Source of the DNA: CAZMVY01 sp964617875
GTDB lineage: Bacteria; Planctomycetota; Phycisphaerae; UBA1845; PWPN01
DNA: 16,191 nucleotides
Reading direction: 5' to 3'
Assembly (NCBI GenBank): GCA_964617875.1
Contig: CAZUAI010000110.1
Location: forward strand, 1 to 16,191
The notes under the pieces are model-generated. The model had not been told where the DNA came from. It did not search any database and saw only the letters and a list, made by a program, of their open reading frames with translations. Positions within the stretch are counted from its first letter, which is position 1. Every line of letters starts with the position of its first letter. This document shows positions 7,290 through 15,073 of this stretch, piece by piece. The position numbers were made by a program, and so were the translations under genes.

Positions 7290-7295
7290 AGGAGG
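7290..7295 (+). promoter_or_regulatory. Shine-Dalgarno with long spacer deciding the giant gene's start
   Basis: AGGAGG lies 10 nt before the ATG at 7306. It excludes the earlier in-frame ATG at 7201, which would put 35 unconserved residues before the signal peptide. A third in-frame ATG at 7321 has a weaker AAGGAA upstream and would give a cleaner signal peptide; it remains an alternative. Confidence 0.7.
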
Positions 7296-7305
7296 CACAC
7301 AGGTC

Positions 7306-10300
7306 ATGCAAGGAAGCCCGATGATTCACACTGTATCAGCTCGTCGTTCACTCGCCGCGATGGCAATGTGCCTGGCAATCGTCCTGCCTGCGGGAGTCGC
7401 CGGCGCCCAGACCGAACCGGCCTATGAGGCCGTGCCGACGGCCTCGCTGCCGCTCGACAAGGGTTTGGTGCCGCCTGCCGGATGGCCGGCACAAGTCTAC
7501 CTCCCCGCCGGCAGCCGTGTGACCAGCATCAGCGTTTCCGGTGACACCGCCACGATCAAGTTCTCACCGGAAATCCTCTCCCAGCTTGACGAGGGCACGC
7601 TCATCTTTCTCGCCGACCAGTTTCGCATGCTCTTCTACGATCTGCCCGAGATCCGCAGCGTCCGACTCACCTGCAAGAGCAAGCTGCTCTCGAGCTTCCT
7701 CCCTTCGCCTGAGCCCGTCGTGCCTGCGCCCGCGGAGGCTTTGCAGGCCGCGCCGGAAATGACCGTCCAGGCGCTCACCACGACCGGCCTGAGCGGCAAG
7801 AAGATCTGCATCGGCCCCTCGCACGGGCGGCTCTGGAACGGCACCGCCTGGGGATGGCAGCGGGGCGACGACTGCGGATTCGGCATCGACTCCATCGAGG
7901 ACGTCAACTCCATTCGACTCATGCAGTTCCTCAGTCAGTATCTCGCGCAGGACGGGGCCACCGTCTACGTCCCCCGCCAGCTGGATGAGACGGATTGCTG
8001 CAACCCGGGCGAGAACCGGTACTGGTATCAACTCGCCGCCTATTCCTGGATTCGCCACCTCGGCCTTCCCTGCGCGGTCTGGGCCTCCAACACCGGCAAC
8101 TGCACCTCCGACACCGGCTCCAACCGCATCAACGATGATATCCGCGCAAGGCCCCTCTTCGCCGACTACTACAACACCGACATCTACATCTCCCACCACA
8201 CGAACGCCTACAACGGCGTGGCGTCCGGCACGGTCACGTTCTACGACACGGCCATGGAGCACCCCGCCCACGAGGCCGCCAGTCAGGTCCTCGCGCAGGA
8301 GGTGCAGAGCCATGTGTGCGACGTCATCAAGAACGTTTACGGCATCAGCGACTGGTACAACCGCGGCGCGCAGGACTCGGCCGGCGCGTACGGCGAGATC
8401 CGCATCCCCGACCGGCCGGCGTGCCTGATCGAGCTGGCCTTCCACGACCAGTGCCAGCGCGACGCCATCTTCCTCCAGGACAACTGGTTCCGCTCGCTCA
8501 CGCAATGGGCGATCTACAAGGCCGTGTGCGATTACTTCGCCGTGACGCCGACGTGGGACATGTACTCCTGCGAGCTGATCGGCGATACCATTCCCGCCAA
8601 CATGACGCCGGGGCAGACCTGCAACGTCACCGTCACCTACCGCAACCGCGGCGTTCTCTGGACCAACGCCCGCAGCTTCAAGCTGGGCGCCGTCGGCGAC
8701 AGCGATCCGTTCACGGCATTCAACCGCGTCGCCCTCGCCGCCGAAGTCCGCCCGGGCGACACGTACGTCTTCACGTTCACGATGACCGCCCCGACCACGC
8801 CGAACATCTACACCACCGACTGGCGGATGGTCCGCGACGGCGTCGCCTGGTTCGGCCCGACGGTCACCCGGCAGGTCACGGTCGGCAGCGGACCGTTCCC
8901 GCCATCGATCACGCTGCAGCCGGTCAGCCAGAGCATCGCCGCCGGCGGATCGGCCGCCTTCACAATCGAGGCCATCGGCACGGACCCGCTCACGTACCAG
9001 TGGCAGAAGAACGGTGTGAACCTCTCGAACGGCGGCCACTACTCCGGCTGCACGACAACGACCCTCACGGTCTCCAACGCCGACGCCGCCGACGCCGCCG
9101 ATTACCGGTGCGTCGTCACCAACGCCCAGGGCAACGCGACCTCGAACGCCGCCACGCTGACCGTACAGGTCGCGCCGGTCGTCTTCATCGTCGAGAGCCG
9201 CACGGGCGGCCAGAACTACGCCCAGTACTCCGAAACCGGCACATGGTCGAACTCGACGGCCAAGAGCGTTGCCGCCGGCTGCACAAGCGGCATCGGCAGC
9301 CGCTACTGCACCATCGGCACCAGCGCCGGCACGGCGGTGTTCCGGTTCACGCCGCCCGCCACCGGCTCCTACCAGGTCTTCACCACGAACTGCAACACAA
9401 GCAACAGCGGCAACCCGATGATCCACACCGTGACACACGCCGGCGGCTCCGCCAGCGTCTCCGTCTGCCAAAACTCGACCTGCTCGCCCAACGCCTGCGA
9501 CAACTGGTATCCGCTCGGCACCTTCACGCTCAACGCCAACACCGAGTACAGCGTAACCCTCAACGGCTTCACGTCCGCCGGCTCCGCGCCGAGCGGAAAC
9601 GCCGGCCGTTCCGATGCAGTCAAGTGGGAATCCGTCAGCACCGGATCCGCCCCGACCATCACCCAGCAGCCGACGAACCAGTCCGTGACAACGGGCGGCA
9701 CTGCATCATTCACCGTCGCCGCCTCGGGCACGGCCCCCCTCACGTACCAGTGGCAGAAGAACCAGGGCAACATCGCCGACGGCGGCCACTATTCGGGCTG
9801 CTCGACGGCCACGCTGACCATCACCGGCGCGGACGGCAACGACGCCGCCAACTACCGCTGCATCGTCACCAACGCCTACGGCAACGCCACGTCCAACGAG
9901 GCATCGCTGACCGTGAACGCCCCCACCAGCACCGAGTTCCGCGGCTTCTGGGCCGATGTCTGGGGTGTCGGCTACAAGACGACGGCCGACATCAACGACA
10001 TGGTCAACCGCGCCGTCCAGGGCCGCTACAACGTCATCTATCCCGAGATCCTCGCCTACCACGACAACGCATCGAGCGCGCACGGGGCGTACTGGAACTC
10101 CAGCATCGTGCCGAAGGCCCCGGACATCGAGGCCGGCCTTGATCCGCTGGCCTACCTCTGCCAGCAGGCCCATGCGCAGGGCATCCAGGTCCACGCCTGG
10201 ATTGTGCCGTTCCGCGTCAGCCTCGCCTGGCCGCCCGCCGGCAATACGACGCTCAGCGCCCATGGCGAGTACGTCATGGTCCCGCGCGCCAACACCGGCG

Positions 10301-13300
10301 GCGGGCCCACCGGCATCGGCAGCCCGGCCACCTACTACCTCGATCCGGGCTCGCCCGACGTGCAGGAGTACGTCCTCAGCATCGTCCGCGAACTCGTTAC
10401 CAACTACCCGATCGACGGCGTGCAGTTCGACTACATCCGCTACGTCCAGGCGGACGCCGGCTACCCGTCAAGCTCCTCGTACTACAATTCGGGCCTGAAG
10501 CGATTCCAGCGGATCACCGGCCGCAGCGATACGCCGGCCGCAACCGGCGACGCGGCGTGGGACGACTTCCGCCGCCGGGGGATCACCGAACTGGTCCGCC
10601 GTGCACGTGCGGAAATCCCCGGCCTGACCAACCCACGTCAGCCCGTCCGGTTCTCGACCGCCGTCGTCACCTGGGGCGATGCGCCGTCCAGCTTCCAGGG
10701 CAGCGGCGCCTGGAGCATGTTCTGCAACTGGGAAGAGTGGCAGCGGCTCGCCTTCATCGACACCTGCTGCCCGATGACCTACTACGCCGAATCGAGCTAC
10801 CCCACGTGGTATCGCAACTGGGTCGATAAGGAAATGACCTGGCGCTACAACCGCCACATGGTCGTCGGTCCCGGCATCTACCTGAACACGTTTGCCCAGA
10901 GCGTCACGCAGATCCAGTACGCCCGCAGCAAGGGCGCCGACGGCGTCTGCACCTACGACTACCGCGAAACGCGCAGCGACACCGGAAGCGTCTGGGACTG
11001 GTATCCCTATGTCGCCGCCAACTGCTTCACGGGCGTCGCCGCCGTGCCCGCCATGACGTGGCGAAACTCCGGCACGGCCACCGAGGGTACGCTCTGGGGC
11101 CGCGTGACCGACGCAGCGACGGGCAACCCGATCGACGACGCGACCGTGCAGGTCGGCGCGATGGACCCCGTGAAGACCGACGCCAACGGTTACTATGTCG
11201 TGACACTGATCACGGCCACCGGTTCGGGAACGAACTACACCGTCGTCGCCGGCAAGACCGGCTACGCGAACAACAGCCAGTCCGCGACGGTCGTGGCCGG
11301 CGAGGTCCGCCGGCAGGACTTCAGCATGGTCGTGGGCGGAAACCCGCCGACGATCACCGGACACCCGGCCGGCGTAGCGGCGGTGCTCGGCTCGTCGGCC
11401 GGATTTGCCGTCCAGGCCACCGGCAGCGCGCCCTTGACCTACCAGTGGCAGAAGAACCAGACCAACCTCAGCAACGGCGGCCACTACTTCGGCTGCACGA
11501 CGGCGGTTCTGGTCGTGTCGGGCATCGACGGCAACGACCTGGCGAACTACCGCTGCGTTGTCACCAACAGTTACGGCAGCGCGGCGTCCAACGAAGCGGC
11601 GCTGACCACCGGCTCCCTGGTGGATTCGTACATCGTGGAGAGCCGTTCGGGCGGTCTGAATTACGCCCAGTACGCCGAGACCGGCACCTGGGCCAATTCC
11701 ACCGCCAAGAGCACGGCATCCGGCTGCACCGCGGGCATCGGCAGCCGCTACTGCACGATCGGCACCAGCGCCGGCACCGCCCTCTTCAAGTTCACGCCTT
11801 CCACCACCGGCTCCTACGAGGTCTTCACGACCAACTGCAGCACCACCAACAGCGGCAATCCGCTCGTGCACTCTGTCGCGTTCGTCAACGGTGTCTCCAA
11901 CCGCGGCGTGTGCCAGAACACCACGTGTTCGCCAAGCGCGGTCAATGTCTGGCTGTCGCTGGGCACCTACGCCCTGACCGCCGGCACCGAATACACCGTG
12001 ACGCTGAACGGCAGCACGGGCGTCGGCTCGGCCCCAAGCGGCAACGCCGGCCGATCCGATGCAGTCAAATGGTGCCGCGTCGGCATCGCGCCGCCGACGA
12101 TCACGCAGCAGCCGACGGCCCAGGCCGTCTGCGCGGGCGGCACGGCGACGTTTACCGTGGCCGCGTCAGGCGGCGGCACGCTCACCTACCAGTGGCAGAA
12201 GAACCAGGCCAACCTGTCGAACGGCGGGCACTACTCCGGCGTCAACACGGCCACGCTGACCGTTTCGAACGCCGACAGCGGCGACGTCGCCGGCTACCGT
12301 TGCGTCGTCACCAACGCCGGCGGAAGCACCAACTCCAACGAGGCGGCATTGACGTTGAAGACCGCCACGGCGATCACGGCACACCCGGCCGCCCAGAATG
12401 TCTGCCCCGCCGGAACCGCAACGTTCACCGTCACCGCCGCCGGCGACGGTACGCTGACGTACCAGTGGCAGAAGAACGCCGTGAACCTCTCGAACGGCGG
12501 CCATTACTCCGGATGCACGACCGCCACGCTGACCGTCTCCAGTTGCGACGGCAGCGACGCGGCCAACTACCGCTGTGTCGTCACGGGCGGGTGCGGCAGC
12601 GCCACATCGAACCAGGCGGCCCTGACGCTTAAGGCCGCGACGACCATCACCGCCCATCCGGCGGCGCAGAGCGTGTGCCCGGGCAGCACCGCCACGTTCA
12701 CGGTGACCGCCGCCGGCGACGGCACACTGACGTATCAGTGGCAGAAGAACCAGGCCAACCTGTCGAACGGCGGGCACTACTCCGGCGTCACCACGGCCAC
12801 GCTGACCGTTTCGAGCGCCGACAGCGGCGACGCCGCCAACTATCGCTGTGTCGTGACCGGCGGGTGCGGCAGCGCCACCTCGAACGAGGCCGCGCTGACC
12901 GTCAAGGCCGCCACGACGATTACCGCGCACCCGCAGAACCAGACCGTCGCCGCCGGCGGCACGGCGACGTTCACCGTAGCGGCCACCGGCGACGGCACGT
13001 TGACGTACCAGTGGCAGAAGAACTCCGTGAACCTGTCGAACGGCGGGCACTATTCCGGCTGTACGACGGCCACGCTGACCGTCTCCAGCTGCGACAGCAA
13101 CGATGCCGCCGACTACCGGTGCGTCGTCACGGGCGGCTGCGGCACCGCCACCTCCAACCAGGCCACGCTGACCGTCACCACCATCCAGACGATCATCAAC
13201 GACAACTTCGACAGCTACGCAAACCAGACCGCCTTCCAGACGGCCTGGCCCGCGGCGGCGACGACGCTGACCCTCAGCACGACCCAGTACTACAGCTCGC

Positions 13301-13785
13301 CGAAGTCGATCTACAGCGCCAACGACGCCACGGCCCGGTCGAACAAGAAGACGTTCACCGAAATGTACGCCACGGACGCCAGTCCGATCACGCTGACCTG
13401 GCGGATGTACGACTCCGGCGCCGGCGGAACGATGAACCAGTGGGTCGAGCTGCGTGACTACGCCCCGACCGCCAAGCAGCTCATCCAGTTCGGCATCTAC
13501 GGCGGCTGCAGCACGACCAAGTACTCGGCCCGCGTGGCGTACTCGCCGGGCAACGGCTGGGTCGCGACGACCGTCAACCGCGCCGCCGGCTGGCACGAGT
13601 TCAAGGTGGTGATCAAGAGCACGACGATGGACTTCTACGTGGATGGCGTCCTGGCCAGCGCGAATCGGACCTACGCCAGTTCGCAGGGATCGGTGAGCTG
13701 GGAGGAGATCCGCGTCGGCTCCGGCTACGCCTCGTCGGGCGTGTACGCGTACTACGACAACGTGCTGCTGACGAAGGGCCAGTAG
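7306..13785 (+). CDS. Giant secreted multidomain protein: amidase_3 + GHL10 (DigH-like) glycosidase with Ig-like and golvesin-like repeats
   Basis: 2159 residues. Signal peptide at 1-38 (AGA before Q). A GerMN-like fold follows at about 46-135. A zinc N-acetylmuramoyl-L-alanine amidase domain (amidase_3) spans about 165-410, with putative ligands and catalytic residue His173 (GPSHG), Glu198, His297 (SHHTN) and Glu376 (CLIELAF). Next come an NBR1-type Ig-like domain (416-526), Ig1 (527-622), golvesin-like 1 (625-775) and Ig2 (781-871). A GHL10/DUF187 TIM-barrel glycosidase-like domain spans about 877-1251 (FRGFWAD, HAWIVPFR, DGVQFDYIRY with Asp1037 and Asp1042, CPMTYY). Then come a carboxypeptidase-regulatory-like beta domain (1261-1343), Ig3 (1346-1438), golvesin-like 2 (1439-1590), Ig4-Ig7 (1595-1958, exactly 91 residues each) and a LamG-like C-terminal domain (1964-2159). 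Known: amidase_3 removes stem peptides; E. coli DigH (GHL10) cuts denuded glycans. Inferred: a two-step peptidoglycan hydrolase, or one acting on another glycan. No sorting signal was recognised. Confidence 0.9.
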   Translation: MQGSPMIHTVSARRSLAAMAMCLAIVLPAGVAGAQTEPAYEAVPTASLPLDKGLVPPAGWPAQVYLPAGSRVTSISVSGDTATIKFSPEILSQLDEGTLIFLADQFRMLFYDLPEIRSVRLTCKSKLLSSFLPSPEPVVPAPAEALQAAPEMTVQALTTTGLSGKKICIGPSHGRLWNGTAWGWQRGDDCGFGIDSIEDVNSIRLMQFLSQYLAQDGATVYVPRQLDETDCCNPGENRYWYQLAAYSWIRHLGLPCAVWASNTGNCTSDTGSNRINDDIRARPLFADYYNTDIYISHHTNAYNGVASGTVTFYDTAMEHPAHEAASQVLAQEVQSHVCDVIKNVYGISDWYNRGAQDSAGAYGEIRIPDRPACLIELAFHDQCQRDAIFLQDNWFRSLTQWAIYKAVCDYFAVTPTWDMYSCELIGDTIPANMTPGQTCNVTVTYRNRGVLWTNARSFKLGAVGDSDPFTAFNRVALAAEVRPGDTYVFTFTMTAPTTPNIYTTDWRMVRDGVAWFGPTVTRQVTVGSGPFPPSITLQPVSQSIAAGGSAAFTIEAIGTDPLTYQWQKNGVNLSNGGHYSGCTTTTLTVSNADAADAADYRCVVTNAQGNATSNAATLTVQVAPVVFIVESRTGGQNYAQYSETGTWSNSTAKSVAAGCTSGIGSRYCTIGTSAGTAVFRFTPPATGSYQVFTTNCNTSNSGNPMIHTVTHAGGSASVSVCQNSTCSPNACDNWYPLGTFTLNANTEYSVTLNGFTSAGSAPSGNAGRSDAVKWESVSTGSAPTITQQPTNQSVTTGGTASFTVAASGTAPLTYQWQKNQGNIADGGHYSGCSTATLTITGADGNDAANYRCIVTNAYGNATSNEASLTVNAPTSTEFRGFWADVWGVGYKTTADINDMVNRAVQGRYNVIYPEILAYHDNASSAHGAYWNSSIVPKAPDIEAGLDPLAYLCQQAHAQGIQVHAWIVPFRVSLAWPPAGNTTLSAHGEYVMVPRANTGGGPTGIGSPATYYLDPGSPDVQEYVLSIVRELVTNYPIDGVQFDYIRYVQADAGYPSSSSYYNSGLKRFQRITGRSDTPAATGDAAWDDFRRRGITELVRRARAEIPGLTNPRQPVRFSTAVVTWGDAPSSFQGSGAWSMFCNWEEWQRLAFIDTCCPMTYYAESSYPTWYRNWVDKEMTWRYNRHMVVGPGIYLNTFAQSVTQIQYARSKGADGVCTYDYRETRSDTGSVWDWYPYVAANCFTGVAAVPAMTWRNSGTATEGTLWGRVTDAATGNPIDDATVQVGAMDPVKTDANGYYVVTLITATGSGTNYTVVAGKTGYANNSQSATVVAGEVRRQDFSMVVGGNPPTITGHPAGVAAVLGSSAGFAVQATGSAPLTYQWQKNQTNLSNGGHYFGCTTAVLVVSGIDGNDLANYRCVVTNSYGSAASNEAALTTGSLVDSYIVESRSGGLNYAQYAETGTWANSTAKSTASGCTAGIGSRYCTIGTSAGTALFKFTPSTTGSYEVFTTNCSTTNSGNPLVHSVAFVNGVSNRGVCQNTTCSPSAVNVWLSLGTYALTAGTEYTVTLNGSTGVGSAPSGNAGRSDAVKWCRVGIAPPTITQQPTAQAVCAGGTATFTVAASGGGTLTYQWQKNQANLSNGGHYSGVNTATLTVSNADSGDVAGYRCVVTNAGGSTNSNEAALTLKTATAITAHPAAQNVCPAGTATFTVTAAGDGTLTYQWQKNAVNLSNGGHYSGCTTATLTVSSCDGSDAANYRCVVTGGCGSATSNQAALTLKAATTITAHPAAQSVCPGSTATFTVTAAGDGTLTYQWQKNQANLSNGGHYSGVTTATLTVSSADSGDAANYRCVVTGGCGSATSNEAALTVKAATTITAHPQNQTVAAGGTATFTVAATGDGTLTYQWQKNSVNLSNGGHYSGCTTATLTVSSCDSNDAADYRCVVTGGCGTATSNQATLTVTTIQTIINDNFDSYANQTAFQTAWPAAATTLTLSTTQYYSSPKSIYSANDATARSNKKTFTEMYATDASPITLTWRMYDSGAGGTMNQWVELRDYAPTAKQLIQFGIYGGCSTTKYSARVAYSPGNGWVATTVNRAAGWHEFKVVIKSTTMDFYVDGVLASANRTYASSQGSVSWEEIRVGSGYASSGVYAYYDNVLLTKGQ
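8884..9918 (+). repeat. Module copy 1: Ig1 - golvesin-like 1 - Ig2
   Basis: Three-domain module whose second copy lies at 11341-12360. The YQWQKN codons of its two Ig domains are 750 nt apart (8995 and 9745), against 747 nt in the second copy. The golvesin-like domains share near-identical stretches, e.g. the GIGSRYCTIGTSAGTA region at 9289-9337 versus 11737-11782. Confidence 0.75.
11341..12360 (+). repeat. Module copy 2: Ig3 - golvesin-like 2 - Ig4
   Basis: Second copy of the three-domain module, on the other side of the GHL10 and regulatory-like domains. Same domain order, almost the same spacing (YQWQKN codons at 11440 and 12187), and the same SAPSGNAGRSDAVKW ending of the golvesin-like domain as copy 1. 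Confidence 0.75.
12088..13179 (+). repeat. Four tandem 273-bp Ig-domain repeats (Ig4-Ig7)
   Basis: Units begin at 12088, 12361, 12634 and 12907, each exactly 273 bp (91 residues); the YQWQKN codons fall at 12187, 12460, 12733 and 13006. Units alternate in sequence: Ig4 matches Ig6 (NQANLSN, HYSGV, xAD) and Ig5 matches Ig7 (VNLSN, HYSGC, SSCD). Over 82 nt, 12205-12286 and 12751-12832 differ at only two positions, suggesting a 546-bp two-unit duplication or gene conversion. Confidence 0.85.
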
Positions 13786-13807
13786 CACGCGTGTTCCACC
13801 GGCTCGC

Positions 13808-14788
13808 TCAAGGCGCCGGCTGGTCCGTACCTCGCGTGGCCTTCACATGGATGACCCCCTGGTCATCGAACCACAACGGGTCGATGGCCAGGAAGCGCTT
13901 CCAGCCGACCGCCGCGCTGTTCTGCTGGTGGTAGACCATCCACAGCCGCCCGTCGGGCCCGGCGACGACGCAGTGGTGTCCGGGCCCGTAGACTCCGTTG
14001 CCGCGGTGCGCAATGGGATTGCCGGCATACTTCGTGTACGGCCCCGTCGGGCTCTTCGCGGTCGCGTAGCCCACGGCATAGTCCGGCCCGTCCGCCCCGC
14101 TTCCGGAGTACATGAGGTAGTACACCCCCTTGCGTTTCAGCATCCACGGCCCCTCGGCGATCGCCGCGCCGTGACGCTCCCACGCATCCGTCGGCCGCAG
14201 GAGCACGGTCGGCTCGCCTTTCTTCGTAAGCGGGTCCGCCATGGGCTGCACGGCGATGCGGCTGTGGCCGTCCGCCGCCTCGGAGTAATAGAGGTACATC
14301 GACCCGTCATCGTCCCGGAACAGGTGAGCGTCGATGGCGCCGGTGACCAGCGTGCCCTTGTCGGCAAACGGTCCGAGCGGCTGATCGGCCACGGCCACGC
14401 CGATCAGCTTGCCGCCTCGGGGGTTGTTCACGGAGTAATAGAGATAGAACTTGCCGTCGCCTTTTTCGTTGTGGAACACGTCCGGCGCCCACACGCCGCC
14501 CCGCCGGTCGGTGTAGCACTTGCCCTTCGGCTCCCAGTGCACGAGGTCATCGGAGACGAACACGTCGTACCCTTTGCAGTCCAGCGTCGGATAGAGATAG
14601 TACTTGCCCCCGTAGCGGATGACGGCGGGATCGGCCGGACCGATCCGGTCGATGATCGGGTTGCGGTAGGTCCGGACCGCAACCCGCGCGGGCACTGACG
14701 CGGGCACGTTGGGCGCCGAGGCGGGCGCACCGGCCATCGACAGGACCGAGACGACGATCGGCATGAGTGCCGGGACTGTGCAAAGCAT
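13808..14788 (-). CDS. Secreted glycoside hydrolase family 43 enzyme
   Basis: 326-residue GH43 (five-bladed beta-propeller) enzyme; known members are mostly beta-xylosidases, alpha-L-arabinofuranosidases and arabinanases. A Sec-type signal peptide covers about residues 1-24 (hydrophobic core, then ApASA). All three catalytic acids are visible: Asp53 as general base in GPADPAVIRYGGKYYLY, Asp153 as pKa modulator in GAIDAHLFRDDDGSMYLYYSE, and Glu212 as general acid in IAEGPWMLKRKGVYYLMYSG. The protein is essentially a single catalytic domain without a carbohydrate-binding module. The start at 14788 is supported by AAAGGAA (14796-14802) with a 7-nt spacer; longer in-frame extensions run through non-family sequence. 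It lies tail to tail with the giant secreted gene, only 22 nt apart, and divergent from the HAD gene. Substrate is probably an arabinose- or xylose-containing plant or algal polysaccharide, by family only. Confidence 0.94.
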   Translation of the reverse strand: MLCTVPALMPIVVSVLSMAGAPASAPNVPASVPARVAVRTYRNPIIDRIGPADPAVIRYGGKYYLYPTLDCKGYDVFVSDDLVHWEPKGKCYTDRRGGVWAPDVFHNEKGDGKFYLYYSVNNPRGGKLIGVAVADQPLGPFADKGTLVTGAIDAHLFRDDDGSMYLYYSEAADGHSRIAVQPMADPLTKKGEPTVLLRPTDAWERHGAAIAEGPWMLKRKGVYYLMYSGSGADGPDYAVGYATAKSPTGPYTKYAGNPIAHRGNGVYGPGHHCVVAGPDGRLWMVYHQQNSAAVGWKRFLAIDPLWFDDQGVIHVKATRGTDQPAP

Positions 14789-15073
14789 CCGCACGTTCCT
14801 TTCTGCTCGACATCGACCGCGGCCGCCCCGCCGCACCCGCCGGGCGGCAATCAGCGAACCGCAGCGGCCATCTGCAAGTCGGCAGCGTAAGCCAGCCAAC
14901 CCCGCATCCGCAACTCCGACCCGACCGCCTCGGCAAACCCGGATTTGGGGTGAATGGCCCCCTTGACAAGCGGCACGGAATAGCGGACAAGTGACGGCGT
15001 GGTCTCGCGCGGGAGGTCGGGGGGTGGCGTTCCGGGCGTCTGGCGGTGCGGGCCGTGGCGGAGGGCTTCGCCC
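14789..15073. other. Divergent intergenic region between GH43 and HAD phosphatase genes
   Basis: 285 nt with no supported gene. It contains the ribosome sites of both genes. A perfect TTGACA lies at 14963-14968 on the plus strand, followed by no good -10 at normal spacing. The 10-mer TTGACAAGCG that begins there also occurs at 7022-7031 before the giant gene. Confidence 0.45.
15060..15065 (+). promoter_or_regulatory. Shine-Dalgarno deciding the HAD phosphatase start
   Basis: GGAGGG 8 nt before the ATG at 15074, which opens directly into the HAD motif I strand. The in-frame ATG at 14999 would add 25 Gly/Arg-rich residues without family match. Confidence 0.7.

Larger units (their letters stand above)
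6997..7305 (+). other. Long structured leader/intergenic region before the giant secreted protein
   Basis: 309 nt with no convincing gene. In order it holds a 10-bp direct repeat TGTTGACAAG (6997-7006 and 7020-7029) flanking a palindrome and T-tract, and two perfect 7-bp-stem hairpins (7071-7091 and 7168-7190). A longer-range inverted repeat GTGAC/GTCAC (7191-7195 and 7218-7222) follows, then the ribosome site at 7290-7295. No known riboswitch class was recognised. Confidence 0.55.

Noticed and set aside
7201..7305. In-frame N-terminal extension of the giant protein from the ATG at 7201
   Set aside because: It lacks a ribosome site, would bury the signal peptide behind 35 unconserved residues, and a clear AGGAGG precedes the ATG at 7306.
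12088..13179. CRISPR-like or DNA-level functional repeat array
   Set aside because: Units are 273 bp, multiples of three, fully in frame and encode Ig domains; no short repeats with unique spacers.
7564..13788. Long open frames antisense to or out of frame with the giant gene (7564-9471, 10468-11871 and 12166-13788 minus; 8316-10142 and 11058-12632 plus)
   Set aside because: Low-complexity Arg- or Gly/Val-rich translations without domains. They arise because codon bias and repeats keep other frames open.
14709..14994. Short plus-strand frames upstream of the HAD gene
   Set aside because: They overlap the GH43 start and leader, have no ribosome site and are Arg/Pro-rich without motifs.
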